Shown here piece by piece: positions 35,886-48,600 of a stretch of 64,000 nt of DNA. Every line of letters starts with the position of its first letter. Position 1 is the stretch's first letter. The position numbers were made by a program, and so were the translations under genes. Source of the stretch: Ramazzottius varieornatus (lineage: Eukaryota > Tardigrada > Eutardigrada > Parachela > Ramazzottiidae). A model generated the notes under the pieces. That model worked only from the letters and a program-made list of their open reading frames with translations, searched no databases and had not been told where the DNA came from. The stretch is taken from NCBI GenBank assembly GCA_001949185.1, contig BDGG01000002.1, forward strand, positions 899,481 through 963,480. Direction: 5' to 3'.

Positions 35886-38800
35886 ATGAGTCTTGATAGC
35901 ATGAGATCGTACGTTGCTGGCATTAGCCTGCGTCTGCATCACAACCATCGGACTACGCTGGTTATTGTTTTTATGGGACTGATGCTGGACAATTTACTGT
36001 TGACTGTTGTTGGTGAGTGCTGTTGATGGATACGACATCAGAGCTCTTTGATAATATGCCGCTTTAAGTTACAGTGCCGATACTGCCAGAATACCTGTAT
36101 GAGATTGAGCACACCTCAAGGAGCCTACAGTCCCTAGCTGCCGTTGCGTCCACCGTTAGTAACACGACGTCTTCGACTGAAAGCAGCGCTTCGGCTGCAC
36201 CGCATCGGACCTTCATCACCTTGGACCTGGTCAATGAAAACTCTCGAATCGGACTTTTGTTTTCCAGCAAAGCCTTCGTCCAGTTTTTTGTCAATCCCTG
36301 CGTTGCTATCGTGTCCAGAAGGTAAGTGGGACAGCGGGTAAAGACTTTAACGGTACGCTAGTATCTTACACGTCGATTGTGAATCGCGCACGGGGAGCTA
36401 AACTGCGCAATAGCGACATCTACCGTGTGCTTTATAGATATGGCTACACAATCCCGTTATTTTTTGGCCTATGTATCGTCCTGGTGTCCGCCCTTGGTAA
36501 GCGTGAGAATCTTTGTTGACCATGTAATTTTAGTCGCAAATAAATGTTTCCAGCCTTCGCTCTGGGTTCGACATACGGAGCGCTTCTCTTTGCGCGATGC
36601 ATCCAGGGTGTTGGGTCGTCCTCCTTAGTGATATCAGGTGAGATCATCCCGGTGCCTGCATTAACGTGCCACACTGATTCAATTTGACCGTTACACATAT
36701 TTTCATCTGCTGTTCGATTCCATCCATGGAGAAGCCAACCATATTTATTTTGCCAGGCATGGGTCTCATCTCCAGCCGCTACCCCGAAGAAGAGGAACGA
36801 AGCAAAAATATGGGTATCGCGCTAAGTGGCATTGCTGCGGGAGTTCTAGGTACATTTAAATACTATATGGGACGTGGACAAGGTCGTTTTTCCAAGTGAC
36901 GCGCAGTTGCGGCTAAATGCACTGGGAACTTGCGTCACTCACGAAAACAATCTAACTCGCAAAGGTCGTTTTTTGCAAGTGGCCTGCACTTTCGAATTCA
37001 GCCATCAACAACAAAAGCATGCGCTACTTCGAATGTATCGTGGCTCAGTCTAAACATTACGCTGATGTGGGTTGGGTACTGTCATAGTAGTTAATATGTA
37101 ATAGCATTCCGAATTTTCAGTTGGATATCCGTTCGGCAGCGTCCTGTATGACCTAGCGGGAAAAACCTTGCCTTTCGTCCTGATTGCCATTTTTGTAGCG
37201 CTGCTTGTAGGTGGGTGTCCCCAACTCGGTCTTCATCCCCCTTCTACCGAAATAACCTCGACTGTTCAATGCGTTTAGGTGTACAGTTTCTGAGTGTCCC
37301 GCCCCAAATCAGTGCAGTCAACGTTCAATATTCATCTTCTACCAAAGCCTTGCTGCAAGACCGGTACATCCTGGCGGTCATCACGGCAGTCTGCGTCTCG
37401 ACTAGCGCCATGGCCATTTTGGAACCATGTCTGCCCATCTGGCTGCTGGAGACCATGCAAGCGGAACAATGGCAGCTGGGAACGGCCTTCATACCAGATA
37501 GTGTCGGGTACTTCCTTGGCTCCAGCTTCTTCGGGGTCTTGGCCCTCAGAGTGGGTCGTTGGAAATGCTCGATGGCTGCCATGCTCGTTGTGGGCATGTC
37601 ATGCATTTGCGTAAGTAACTTCACACCACCATCTGCAGTAATTAAAAGAGAGCATTACGATGACCAATGTCACAATTTTGTCATCATAGATCCCTTTCGC
37701 CACGGCAATTTGGCACCTGATCATACCTCACTTCGGCCTGGGCCTGGGTATCGGTACGTTGTAATGATCTTCATGACCGAGCAAGGTCAGATTACAACAA
37801 TTTTACAACGCTTCTGGGTGAATAATGAGACTCAGATGTTTCTGATTTAGACCAGGTAAAATTTCTTTAGGTATTGTGGATGCATCTTTCATGCCGTTGT
37901 TGGCCCTGCTGGTCGACCTCCGTCACGAAGCCGTCTACGGCAGCGTCTTCGCGGTTGCTCAGCTGGCCGTGTGTCTAGCTTACTCAGCCGGTAAGTACAA
38001 AGATATTACTACGCTCATTTACTTGGAAGCAGATCACCGCGGAACTGTAAAAGCGTTTTCGAAAAATTCAGTGCCTAAAAAACTTTCAAGGACAACATCT
38101 TTCTCGAGCAAATGATTTTTACGAAGGTTTCAATAAACTGTTTCAGTCTGTCATTGAGAGCACAGTCTGCTGAATTTTCCATCGACAAACAAGAAATAGA
38201 TCTGTTTGATGATATGAAACCCGACTTCGAGATGACGTCATCGCGAAGACGTGACGTTATGTAACCACCTGCGCGCGTGCGGGGCAGTGCACTCGCGGAT
38301 TCATGGATTTTACTGTAGATAGGAACGGGGTATACGAACTCTTTCGCAGAGAACTGCATGACCTAAATAGTCTGGCAAGGCGATACCCTCGCATTTGATG
38401 ACAGATGAATCGAGAATGGGGCTTCCCGCTGACCACCTGACAGCGGTCGTGTGACCGCGGATTAAAGGGGATTCATCACGAAAGAAGAGCCACATTGGGG
38501 TGGAGTGGAGGGTCAATGTTCTGTCAGGGTTATGCACTGACGCCTCCTGTTTTGTATGTTCCTTTATCCTCGGACGATCGAGGAGGGCCTTGACCAGGAC
38601 CGTAGCGGCCTGTATTGGATGTATCGAGATTTCAGTGTGACGCCAGGGCTTAAGGGTCATCACAGTGCAAAACTGATCGCGATGCATGGCGTGGTTGATG
38701 CATCCAATACAGACCGTTTTGACCTTGCCTTGACTAAATTTTCGAGGCTCGATAAATCTTCTTCTTCTGTAATATGACCCCTGTATGTAGGTCCGCTGCT

Positions 38801-39875
38801 GGGCGGCATCGTCGCCAACTTGGCCGGCTTCCCCTTCCTGATGCGCAGCGTTGGCCTTCTCAACATCATCATCTGCCCAATTTGCCTCCTGTTACGCAAC
38901 ATCCCACCGCCAGCCGAACGCCAGGTGAGTTTTTCCTGCTCTCTAATTACTGGGGAATGTTTTGCAATGACGTCGGAAGGAAGGAAGGCAGAAAGGAAGG
39001 AAGCGAACCGGGGGTGGAAAAAATCCGGAAACGTGCTGGGGTGTCTTCCATCTACACTGTGATTGTTAGCTCACCTTCGAGCACAACCTTCTCAGCAAGC
39101 CTGCTGATTATTAGCGACGACAAACAAGTACCATGGACTACCGTATCCGGTTTTCCTTGAAGCTATCTCTGTCTTCGGTCTAGCCAAAGTGAAAACCTTA
39201 TTTGTCAATTTAGGGTTTTTCTACGAAATTCCAAACATAACCTCGAGCGGGTCGGTGCCTTGTAGTGAGAGCCCTATCTTTGTCAAAGCTTTCTGATTAA
39301 GAAATGTTACTTGTGAGTAAAATGACCTCGCAATGTCCAGCAGCTAAATCTTTTAAAACGATAGCCGAAACATTCGAAGATATTATCTCCCATTTTCTCT
39401 ACGGTATAGATATATGTTGCCATAATATGGTATGGAAAGTAGTTTGTTGTGTTTTTGTCAAAAAGGCAGCCAAGCGTGATCATGAAACTGTTTAGGCAAA
39501 AAAAATCAGCTACTCGTTATATCCTCTTTCGTTGAAACCAAAATAAAAAAAGTCGTTCGTGGTGGCTTCCTTGTTTTTCCAAAGCTCATCTGTGTCACCA
39601 AGGACACTGCACTTTTTCCTCTTTTAATGAAGTATCGATTGATCCTTCTTATCCATCGTTTCTTCTCTTCTTTTCCGCAGACTCTTCTTTCGCGATCCCC
39701 GCGCCCATCGCGGCAATTTGGCAGTTTCAACAGCTTGTACCAGACGCTACAGGCTTCGCGATCAGCCTCGTCTACCCATCTGTCGCGTCCCAGTTTGTCC
39801 GGCTCAGCCATGATGGAAGGGACCAGCTTTAACGGCAACAGCAAGAGTGCAGGTGGACGCTTTCCCGGCATTTGA
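35886..39875 (+). CDS. SLC18-family vesicular amine/acetylcholine transporter
   Basis: Eleven exons with matching phases: 35886-36012, 36075-36321, 36438-36496, 36554-36637, 36757-36849, 37121-37210, 37279-37610, 37690-37753, 37871-37990, 38791-38934 and 39681-39875. The protein is a 12-segment proton-coupled antiporter that loads neurotransmitter into vesicles. Family hallmarks are LMLDNLLLTVVVPILPEYLY in segment 1 (with its Asp), a Ser/Thr-rich first lumenal loop, LLFSSKAFVQFFVNP, ARCIQGVGSS, SRYPEEEERSKNMGIALSG, LEPCLPIWLL, GIVDASFMPLLALLVDLRH and FGSVLYD/VYGSVFAVAQ. Segment 11 reads LLNIIICPICLLLRN. The C-terminal tail (exon 11) is Ser-rich and cytoplasmic. The sequence alone does not settle monoamine versus acetylcholine substrate. 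The long ninth and tenth introns carry no recognised gene. Confidence 0.9.
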
Positions 39876-40266
39876 CCATCGCCTGAGCACTGCTCCGGAC
39901 ATATTGCCTGCCCACTTCTCCGAATACAGGCCGCATCGGCATGATTAGTAATTATAGCTACACGCGAATCCCACGTCTCCTTCCATCTCCCCACAGTCCA
40001 TAATAATCCAAAGCTGTCCTTGTGTTAGTTACGGTCACCGCAAACGCACCTGCAAGGCTTATGCGTATATATTCCGTTAATCAATTTCTCATTTCGTCCA
40101 AGTGTTGCTTAGATATTGACCATCCACATTTCCAAGTACAGAAAATCTCTCATATCGATCTGACGAGCGGAACCAGATGTTGAAAGGTCGCATTCAGCTG
40201 TTTCTCACATCTTTCGTCCTATCATTCTGTGCAAACCAGGCCAAACTTAGGTCTAACAAGCCTGCG

Positions 40267-40272
40267 TTTATT
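40267..40272 (-). terminator. poly(A) signal of neuropeptide receptor gene
   Basis: AATAAA on the minus strand 208 bases after the receptor stop codon. Confidence 0.45.
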
Positions 40273-40306
40273 CTTAATTCCATCCCCGATCGTTGTTGAT
40301 TCGTTC

Positions 40307-40312
40307 AATAAA
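40307..40312 (+). terminator. poly(A) signal of SLC18 gene
   Basis: AATAAA 432 bases after the transporter stop codon; the only canonical signal noticed on this strand before the next gene's coding sequence. Confidence 0.45.
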
Positions 40313-40479
40313 AGCCTTAACCTCCGCGGGCAAATCAGAAAACTAAACAAGGAAACCTTCTTTACATTCGGTCATATAGAAAAATAGATTGGCCGTACGC
40401 AACGTTGGTCGGGTCGAGAGGGAGCGAAGCTGTGCAAAGTGGCTTGATATTTACTCACATGATTGGAGTGGCTGACTGC

Positions 40480-43311
40480 TCAAATTGTATGGACAGCTCC
40501 CTTCTCCTGCTGCACTTGTAGCGTAACATAAGTGGGCACCAGCAGTTGATGGCCTTCCGTCCCACGTCCCCACTGATCGTTGCCCTGTTCAGGGCCACTA
40601 TTCTTGGCCGAACCGTTGAACGAAGCCGTCCGTACCGAGGTCACGGTGGTCAGCCCAACATTGGGCAGGTACGTTGACTCGGCCTCGACTGTAATGTTAG
40701 GATGTCTGCCTTGACCACGACCATCTTCGATCTCGTTCCCATCTGGACCGTAGTGGATGGTCGACTGGTACCGTAAGTGTCTGACACCGCTGGGACGGTG
40801 GTTCAAACAGGGTAGGACGGCTTTGAACTCTTTGCGAAAGTTCTCGTTCATCCAGGCATAGAGAATGGGATTGTAGCAGGTCGAGCTGACGGCCACCACG
40901 TGGGAAAGGAAGAAGACGAGGACAAAGTACTCCCAGCCGGTGATGGTTTGCGGGAAGTAATCGTTGAGGATGTTGACCAGGTTGAGCGGTAGCCAGCAAC
41001 AGCCAAAGATGATGACCATGGCCACCAGCATGCGGTTGGTCCGCTTCTTTCGCATGATGGCAGTGGGTTCGCGACCTCGTTGACTGCTGGCCAACCCTGG
41101 AAATATCAATCAAGTTTATGACCAATGCATTACCCTTAAACCAGCTTGATATAATCAAGGCCTAACAGTGGCAAAATTTGATTACCTGCTGTACCGTATA
41201 GAAGGCTCGGGTGAGCTTAAATTAAGCCATTTAGTCGTTCTTAGCCGCAGCCACAAAATATTTTTTAAAACGGCGAAGAATGTTTTAGCCGACTCAGCCT
41301 AACGCACAATACATTTCAGCTGCGGCTAAAACGGCCAAACGGCTTATTTCAGCTTATCCGAACCTTCTAAAGGTTGATTTTAAGTAACTTGATGGATGGA
41401 ATTCGAAGAAAAACTGACTTGCGTATCAGTCTTCTAATTCTGGTACTGCTGTTTCAATGTTTTTTGCAAAACATTCGCGGACATTCTTTCATCCTTTCTG
41501 TATCATAATACACTTCCGGTCAAGCTTTTATGCTTTTATTTTCCTGTGCAAAAGTTTTTCCTGTCTCTTTTATACGATGATGCATCTTTCATTAGTCGTT
41601 TTTGGTACAGTGTACAAGTTCTCCGAATACAGCGTCTGGTATCTTTATCGATGCAGCTCTCGGGTCCAGGAGGAAGTACGGAATACATGGAAATGATTGC
41701 CACCTCTGCAGATGTGCCGTGCGAAAAAATAGCTACATCGATGAAGGGTGTCACTTTTGACAGGTGGCAAGTACTCGCATATCGCGGTCTCTGCCTACTG
41801 TGCTGTTGGGTTTGCCTCATTACGTTAGCATATTGATACATTTTAGGGGTATGTTGTCTGGTCTCCTTTCCATCAAACAGCCCTGCCAATAAAAAGGGGG
41901 AAGAGCCCCTGTCAGCTGCACAAATGCTCAGGTGGCAATTTCCGAAATGTCTGTGGGCGAAAGGCGAGATATCAATATCGACAAGCCGACGTTATTGAAC
42001 GAACCAACACACCCCTACCCTTCGCCTCGTCGTGAAAAATATGGCATTCTCAAAATACTAATTTGATTATTCATATGGAATCCACGAGAAGAAATGAATT
42101 GTCGCCCTCGGGTCACATGTTCGTAACACTAAGAAAGAATCCCTTTTTCGAAAACTATCTCGGCAAACCATTTTCGACTCGAGAGCCTTCACAAATAAAC
42201 CGTCAACATTGAATTTGTACTTTGATGGATTTGCTAGCTTTTTCCTGAATTTGCAGAATATAAATTTTTAATCTTTAAATTTTGTAGATTTGTTTTTGAA
42301 AGAAAATGGATCCAGGATCTTTCGAAGAATGGCTTCGCTGACCGAAATCGATGAAAAACCTTTTCAGTAAAATAATTCGTCAGAAGCCGATATACAGTAG
42401 ATCCAGAACCGCGAAAACAAGGTGCAGCTCTGGGATTACTCGAATATTTTGCCCATACCTTTGGAGGCTTGCGTGCGCAGTTTGAGCCATACGCTGACAT
42501 AGCTGACGGTAATGACAATCAAGGGGATGGAATATTGGACTATTAGGACGACGGTCCCAAAGGTGCGCCGTGCATAACTGGGCCAGTCTTCTTCACAGCG
42601 CGGTCCTCGGCCATCGGGATGAGGAAACGAGTACTTCATGTAGATGGCATACGGCGTACATATCGTAATTGAAAGCAGCCAAATGGACGCGATAATTAAG
42701 GAGGCCGACTTGGTGGTTAATTTCGGCAGATATGGGAAGCAGATGACACAGAAGCGCTCGACAGCGATGGCCGTTAATGTCAAGGTGGAAATATAGACTG
42801 AAGCTGCCTGGATCAGCGGGAAGAGATGGCACATGAAGGAGCCGAAATACCAGCCTTCAAGGAAGGTGTACAGTGGAGTGAGGGGAACGGTCAAGGCACA
42901 AATGATGACGTCGTTGACGGCCAGTGAGGCGATGAAAAAGTTGGTGACGGTATGCATGGCTTTGTTGCGTGAGACAACGTAGATGACCAGGACGTTGCCG
43001 AAGATGCCACAAGTCATGATGATGACGTAAAGGCAACAGATGACCACTTGCACCCAGACGTTGTGGATGATGTTGTAGTCGTCGGAGGGCGCTGACCGGT
43101 TGGCGGACTGGTAGTAGTCCAGTAGGGCGCTGGAGTTGTGCAGGTCAATAGAGCCATTCATCATGAAGGAAGTCAGGTTGAAGCTCAGCGTGGAATGGCG
43201 CTGAAAGTCCTTCCAAACGCGTGCGTACTCGTCCTCCAGATCGGAAATATCAAAGTCCTCATCCTCCCAGTCGGAGAAAAATGAAGAGGCCGCCGACGCT
43301 GGCTGGCCCAT
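40480..43311 (-). CDS. NPF/NPY-type neuropeptide receptor (class A GPCR)
   Basis: Two exons on the minus strand: 43311-42459 and 41096-40480 (phase 1), 489 residues. The long acidic extracellular N-terminus has N-glycosylation sites (FNLT, NGS, NSS, NRS). Segment 1 has GIFGNVLVIYVV. Segment 2, TVTNFFIASLAVNDVIICAL, and the stretch LTPLYTFLEGWYFGSFMCHLF fit invertebrate NPF and vertebrate NPY receptors. Segment 3 ends AVERFCV (ERF for DRY). Segment 6 has FGCCWLPLNLVN and segment 7 STCYNPILYAWMNENFRKEF, giving canonical CWxP and NPxxY. It should couple a peptide signal to G proteins at the plasma membrane. The 1.36-kb intron separates segments 5 and 6 and carries a MITE at 41199-41369. NPF against other RFamide/RYamide ligands is not settled. 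Confidence 0.88.
41199..41369. repeat. MITE sharing ends with transposon 2
   Basis: 171 bases starting TAGAAGGCTCGG and ending CCGAACCTTCTA, with inner arms GAGCTTAAATTAAGCC and GGCTTATTTCAGCTTA. The same outer 12 bases and AGCTTA-type arms occur at the left end of the transposon at 24190. It lies in the intron of the neuropeptide receptor and is probably mobilised by that transposon family. Confidence 0.75.
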
Positions 43312-45043
43312 TATCGCCTCCGCTTAGCTTGTTTTCGCCACCACCAAGACGATCGAACGTACAGAGTGGCGTACTTGTGCCCGAACGTTACCAGTGTACT
43401 GGTGCTACCCACAGCGCTAACCGATGCATCGGATGGTACGCAGGAGCTCCTACTATCGATTGACTGATAAGCTGGCGAGTCGTTACCTGTAACAAGAACA
43501 GGAAAAGGGTAAAGCAAGCCTAAACCTTGCACTTGTCATATTGTGATCGAGGACCCTGGTTCTTTTGTGTTAGTCAAGAGCGCGGGGAAGGAAAGAGGAA
43601 ATAAAGTTGGGGAAGACCGACAATTGACTTGATGGATTCAACGAGCGGCCTCTAAGTATCGAGCTGATAGTGTCTATCTTGCAGTTCGCACAGCGAACCC
43701 ACGCTGACAATGCGTGCCGATGTGGACACCATCTCATCACGAAACAGCTGTGGCCCCTCACGCCATGCAAGGTAATTTGACGGCTACAGACTTCGCCAGG
43801 CTCTGCACAAATCGTATCAACACCTAGCTGTGTAATCCCTCACAGCTTGCCCACTTAATCGATGGCCTATGTACATCGAACTCGGTCTATATCGAAGGAT
43901 CAGTGTCCGCACAATTTCAATTTCATCCAGTCTCAGGAAAAATGGATTATTCGTCAAGTCGAATATCTGTCCGACACGGAGAACGTCACCTTGAAAATTC
44001 GTCGAATGTTTCTGTAGCGGGTGGAAATTTCCCGACAGAATCTTTTCGGTGAATTCACCGGTTCAACGTGCATTAGGAAGATTATAGGCTTGTGTGGTTG
44101 GAGTGACATAGTGGGCCAACACAAGGGAATGGGGCCACGTGTCTGACACCAGCGGACCCACTTAACTCTAAATGCAACACTTAAACATGACACTTGAATT
44201 GTGTTTAGAGACAGCTGGCTGGATAGCCGTATGGACGAAGGCGGAAGACGGCGGGGAGAAGGAAGGAAGACCCCTGTCGACGAGCCGCTAATTGAGTCAG
44301 CACGACCAGATCGACTGTTTACACGCGCGCAACCCCCGCCTCAGCTTACCAGGCACTATTTCCCACAATCTTTTCCCACCAGTTTACATCTGGTCCGTTG
44401 TCTCACTTTCGGACTGTCTTACAGACCAGATCCAGCAGCTACATACCCGTCTTCCATAACGTCGTTCGATCTCGCCCAAGACAATAATCAAGTGCGGCCA
44501 GGACCCTACTCTTGCCTGTTTTTATACGCCTGTTTAAAAAAGACATTGCGAAAGGAGAGCGAGAAAAGACAGAGATAATTTCGCATGTACCATGTCGGAA
44601 CGTCACCACTCGAGCGTTCCCCAGGACACTTTAGTTTATGAGTGCTGGCACGATGTTCTTTTTTACTCATCATGGCCGGCTTCGTTCAGGATGAATAGTT
44701 TAAACAGCGGATGCTACACTTCAAGAAACTGATCTTCGGTCTTAACGCCCTGAGAGTGCCATCCCGCCATGGTCAACAAAGAAAGTGTTACTACAAACGG
44801 GCGAGGCAAGGCAGCCTGAAACAGTAACGGTCGACCAAATCTCGAGAAAGCGGGATTAAGCACGGGAAACTCCATTAACTTGGACGCACTTCCTGCCAAC
44901 GGGTCACGCGGCAAAAGTATCCAGGTTTCGTGGCCTGACGGTGCACAAGTCCTGGTGGCTCCACCTAGCCACAATGCGGCTGTATCTGTAATTACGATGA
45001 ATCAGTGTAATGGTTACTGATGAAGGCGCAGACGGGACACGGT
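43312..45043. other. upstream of neuropeptide receptor, no gene seen
   Basis: Probably holds the receptor promoter and 5' untranslated exon. A donor-like CAG|GTAACG read on the minus strand near 43485 is possible but unproven. No other supportable feature. Confidence 0.35.
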
Positions 45044-45625
45044 GATATGATGAGNNNNNNNNNNNNNNNNNNNNNNNNNNNNNNNNNNNNNNNNNNNNNN
45101 NNNNGAGCCGGGCGACTCAAAAATCCACCGTACTTTCACCGCGGGTGCATGCGCGGAGCAACTCCGTGCGCGGTGAAGTACTTTTTCCCGCGCATCCACC
45201 CGCGGACCATGACAAGAGTTTCACTGCGGGTGCACGCGCGGACAAACCAGTTTTTCCGCGCATGGATGTGCGGTTTAACTTAATTTATTCGCGGTTGGTT
45301 CCCCGGTGAAGTATTTTACCGCGCATCCATCCGCAGATGAAGTTGAGTCTCTCCGCGCATCCACGCGCGGACTTAGACCATTAGTCGCGCGTGCATGCGC
45401 GGATAAAGTCAGCTTGTCAGCGCATGTACCCGTGGATAAAGTCAATATATCCGCGCATCCATGCGCGGGAAAAGTGGTTTTACCGCGCCTACACCCGCGG
45501 TGAAACTCTTGTCGTAGTCCGCGGGTGGATGCGCAAGAAAAGTATTTCACCGCGCATGGAGTTCCTCCGCGAATGCACCCGCGGTGAAAGTACGGTGGAT
45601 TTTTGAGTCGCCCGGCTCATCATAT
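45044..45625. repeat. giant imperfect palindrome with assembly gap
   Basis: From 45105 (GAGCCGGGCGACTCAAAAAT) to about 45622 the sequence is an inverted repeat of itself, with arms of roughly 250 bases; mirrored pairs include CTTTCACCGCGGGTGCA and GACAAGAGTTTCAC. The arms are built of degenerate roughly 40-base units around CCGCGCATCCACCCGCGG. The left outer edge (ATATGATGAG) meets 50 Ns, and the right outer edge reads CTCATCATAT. It is a large foldback element or hairpin; no coding role is plausible. Confidence 0.8.
45055..45104. other. assembly gap (50 N)
   Basis: Fifty undetermined bases inside the left arm of the palindrome. GATGAG before the gap and GAGCCGGG after it would overlap as GATGAGCCGGG, which is what the right arm reads, so the true gap may be zero. 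Confidence 0.95.
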
Positions 45626-48600
45626 GGTGACGTGTTTACATACAGCTGTTCTGGAAGCTCGACCACCTGTTTCTAGCGAATGCTTGAAGAAACTGTAACT
45701 ATGTTCCCCACCGACGGGTCAACGTTGACAGGAGTACTCTTCATGTGGCACCACATAACCTCAAGAACATCTGTAGTATTGCTGCCAAAATAAGTGCATT
45801 GCATCCAGTAATTTCCCATCCGTGTCGGATTACCCATAAGCAAACTAACTGGCGATGCAGATGGAACTACAATTGCAAGCATCTCCAAAACACTCGTCTA
45901 ACACACTGAGGGGAAATCAAACTATATGTTCGGGAAGTGGCATCAAAACCACTGTGGCATCGGCACTGCGAGAACATTCTGGTGAATGCTCATAAGACCC
46001 GGAGCGGCAATTCGTTAACGGAAACCAGTTGACGAGAACTGTCCAACCGATTCAGAACAAGAAAAATATTGAATAAACAACACCGCTCAAAAATAAAGCA
46101 GCCTACGAACTAGAAGCCAGGATAAAAGCCCTGATGCTGACTCCAGTCTCAACGGCACCATCCTCGCGTTCCCTACTCGACTCCACCTTAGGTTCTGCTG
46201 TCTACATCACTGAGGCTTTGCTGAAAGATTCCTTATTCTCCCCTGCGTAGGTACGCTCACCCACTTTTGAAGTTTCAAGACTTACGTGGGCAAACCGAAT
46301 TTTTCGCATTTCACATGATGCTAAACAAATATTGATGTGGTATTGCTTGTCCAAAAATTCCAGAAAATGTGTTTTCTTCGGCACTCTTGCCACATCACTC
46401 CAAGTTTGTTCATACGGCGCTAAGCCTGGCTCGCTGCCACTAGTTCTCGATCAAATCAAAGTTTTATCTTATCCTGGTTGGGCAGAGCCTCCGATCCATT
46501 ATACTGACCATAATCTAAGGTATAAGACCCATAAGAGGGAACACATTCAAGGGAAAGATCGCTCTCAGACTCGGCGCCGCGGCTCCTTGGCTAACCTTTC
46601 CAGGTAATCAGCGAAATAAGTCCATTAACTGGATACATCCGTCTGCCTCTCACGGGAAGGAAGATACAGGGATCCCATGACCGTAAATCCCTGGATCTTC
46701 CCCGCCCTAACCCTTCCTCAAGCGAGACCCTGGATTATACCCCAGTTGGCTACTAGCATGGCCTGACGACCCCCGGTTTCGCTTATCGAGGAAGGTAACG
46801 CTTGATAGGTACCGTTGGAGATCAGTCCTGGTTTGCAGCAGAAGATTTTGGCTTCGTTTTGGGATAATCCCAAATCAGAATGGGTTTGTGCAAAGCTCAG
46901 CTACATCCTCCTGGCTTTGGCTTATACCTGTGAAAACGTGTCGATGAGAGGTATGGCCTGGATCAAATGAAACCAGGTTGAACGCAAGGCAGGCCTCTGG
47001 CTCTCTTTCTTTAGGAGCTTCTAATGGCCACGCGTCATGTGTTTGGCGATAATCACGCCAGACAACGATTAGAGGAGAGCCAGTTTCTACCGTTGGCCAG
47101 CTCGATTAAAAGACTTCAGCCGCGGGCTTACGCATATCCTTTTGCTGTAGGTGCCCTCGGTCGGCTGTTCTATTGCTAACATAGGCGTCTCGAGCTCCTG
47201 CCTCATCAGCGTTCTCCATAAAGTGCAGTCATCTCATTTGCTTGAAGTCGGGTAAGTGCACTTGATACTGACGCACCACCCTGAATCATTGATTGACGAA
47301 GATGTCGAGGACGCCTATGCATAATTTACAGCACAAGGTATTTTTTCATGTGGTCTTGCTGCACATACGGCTTGTGTCGCGTGAAAACACTACACTTAGA
47401 AGGAAAGTTCGGGCCAGTAAAACGTTTTCCGAAGCAGCGGAACGGAAGTAGGTACGTACGTGCGTAATTCATTCCACAGTATTTTTCAACCATTTTCTAC
47501 CGTTGAACTTAAATTTTCCGCCTTCTTCGTCTGGCCCAAACTTTTTACTGGCCCAGACTTTCTTTTCGTGCGTGTACTACACTGCAAAGTTTGGTCACAC
47601 CTTGCCTGCCACAAATCTTACCTAGCCCATAGACCACCAAGAAACCCAAGTACACTGCAACAAAACCCCGTACTCGGCTCGGACAAATCCATAGGTGGAC
47701 ATACCTGTTTTTTTCAGAACCGCGCAGCATGACGAAAATTCTACAACCAGCTTGTCAATATTTCGCGTTCATCAAGCAATGTATCGGTTCTGGATAGTGC
47801 GCCAAGTACTCCGTCGTCCCATACGTGTTAGCGTACGTCACAGAGGGCTTAGACACGATGCTTTCTTCGTTTCTTCAGATACCATCTCGATAAGATATCC
47901 AAGGCCATTCGATGAGGGGATTTTCTGCGAGAAGGTGGTAGAAGAAATATGGTGTCATGTGGAGAGAATCTGCCCGATCTTCAGACAAGAGCCGCAGGCG
48001 CCGGTAAACTTGTGAAAATGTGGCTGCAAGCTCGCTGGAGTCATGTGGGACAAGTGTAGGAGGGGGATCCGAAGGGCTCAGGTATCGAATGGCGGAAGCT
48101 AAGTAGTTCGAGCTACCGATTTACGCTCATCTTGACAGCCGATATCATCCTTGGCTACCGCTAGTTATCACTGACGCAAAAGGCCGCAGCTTCACACTAT
48201 ATGTAAACGCTGTATTCCCGGTAATAGAGTCCATCATCCGGCGTCTAGGATAATCAAGGCTAAACTGTATTTTGTTGCTGTACAAAAGCTTACGTATATG
48301 CGATCCAGGATGATCTATTTGGTCCGAAGGTCATGTGTACGGACTGTAAATGAAGTCATTCAATACCACGCATTATAATCCCACGCGCCCTAATGATCGG
48401 AAAGTGATACAGTGTCGCGTTTGATCTACGTGCACATGTGACACGTTTGGATGTTTCAACTGGTGCGTTATAACGTGCTGGGACTACATATCAAACATTT
48501 AGACGGCTCCTGACAGGATAATGGCTCTTGATCGGCAGGAGGAAGAGTTGACTCGGCAAGTTTATTGCCGGCTCCTGACTTGACAGGATGGCAGTCCCTC

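Larger units (their letters stand above)
39876..40479. other. convergent 3' ends of transporter and neuropeptide receptor
   Basis: Shared tail-to-tail spacer. AATAAA for the plus-strand transporter is at 40307-40312. AATAAA for the minus-strand receptor reads at 40272-40267. If both are used, the two 3' untranslated regions overlap by at least about 40 bases. Confidence 0.5.

Noticed and set aside
38774-39160. Extension of the SLC18 exon past 38934
   Set aside because: A strong donor (CCAG|GTGAGT) ends the exon at 38934 in phase with the last exon at 39681; the read-through is low-complexity.
45014-45606. Open frames running through the giant palindrome
   Set aside because: They are GC-rich repeats read as protein, present on both strands because the DNA is palindromic.
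46600-47250. Possible structured RNA because of several small palindromes (GGGATAATCCC, TGGCGATAATCACGCCA)
   Set aside because: Short unrelated hairpins without a consistent fold or family motif.
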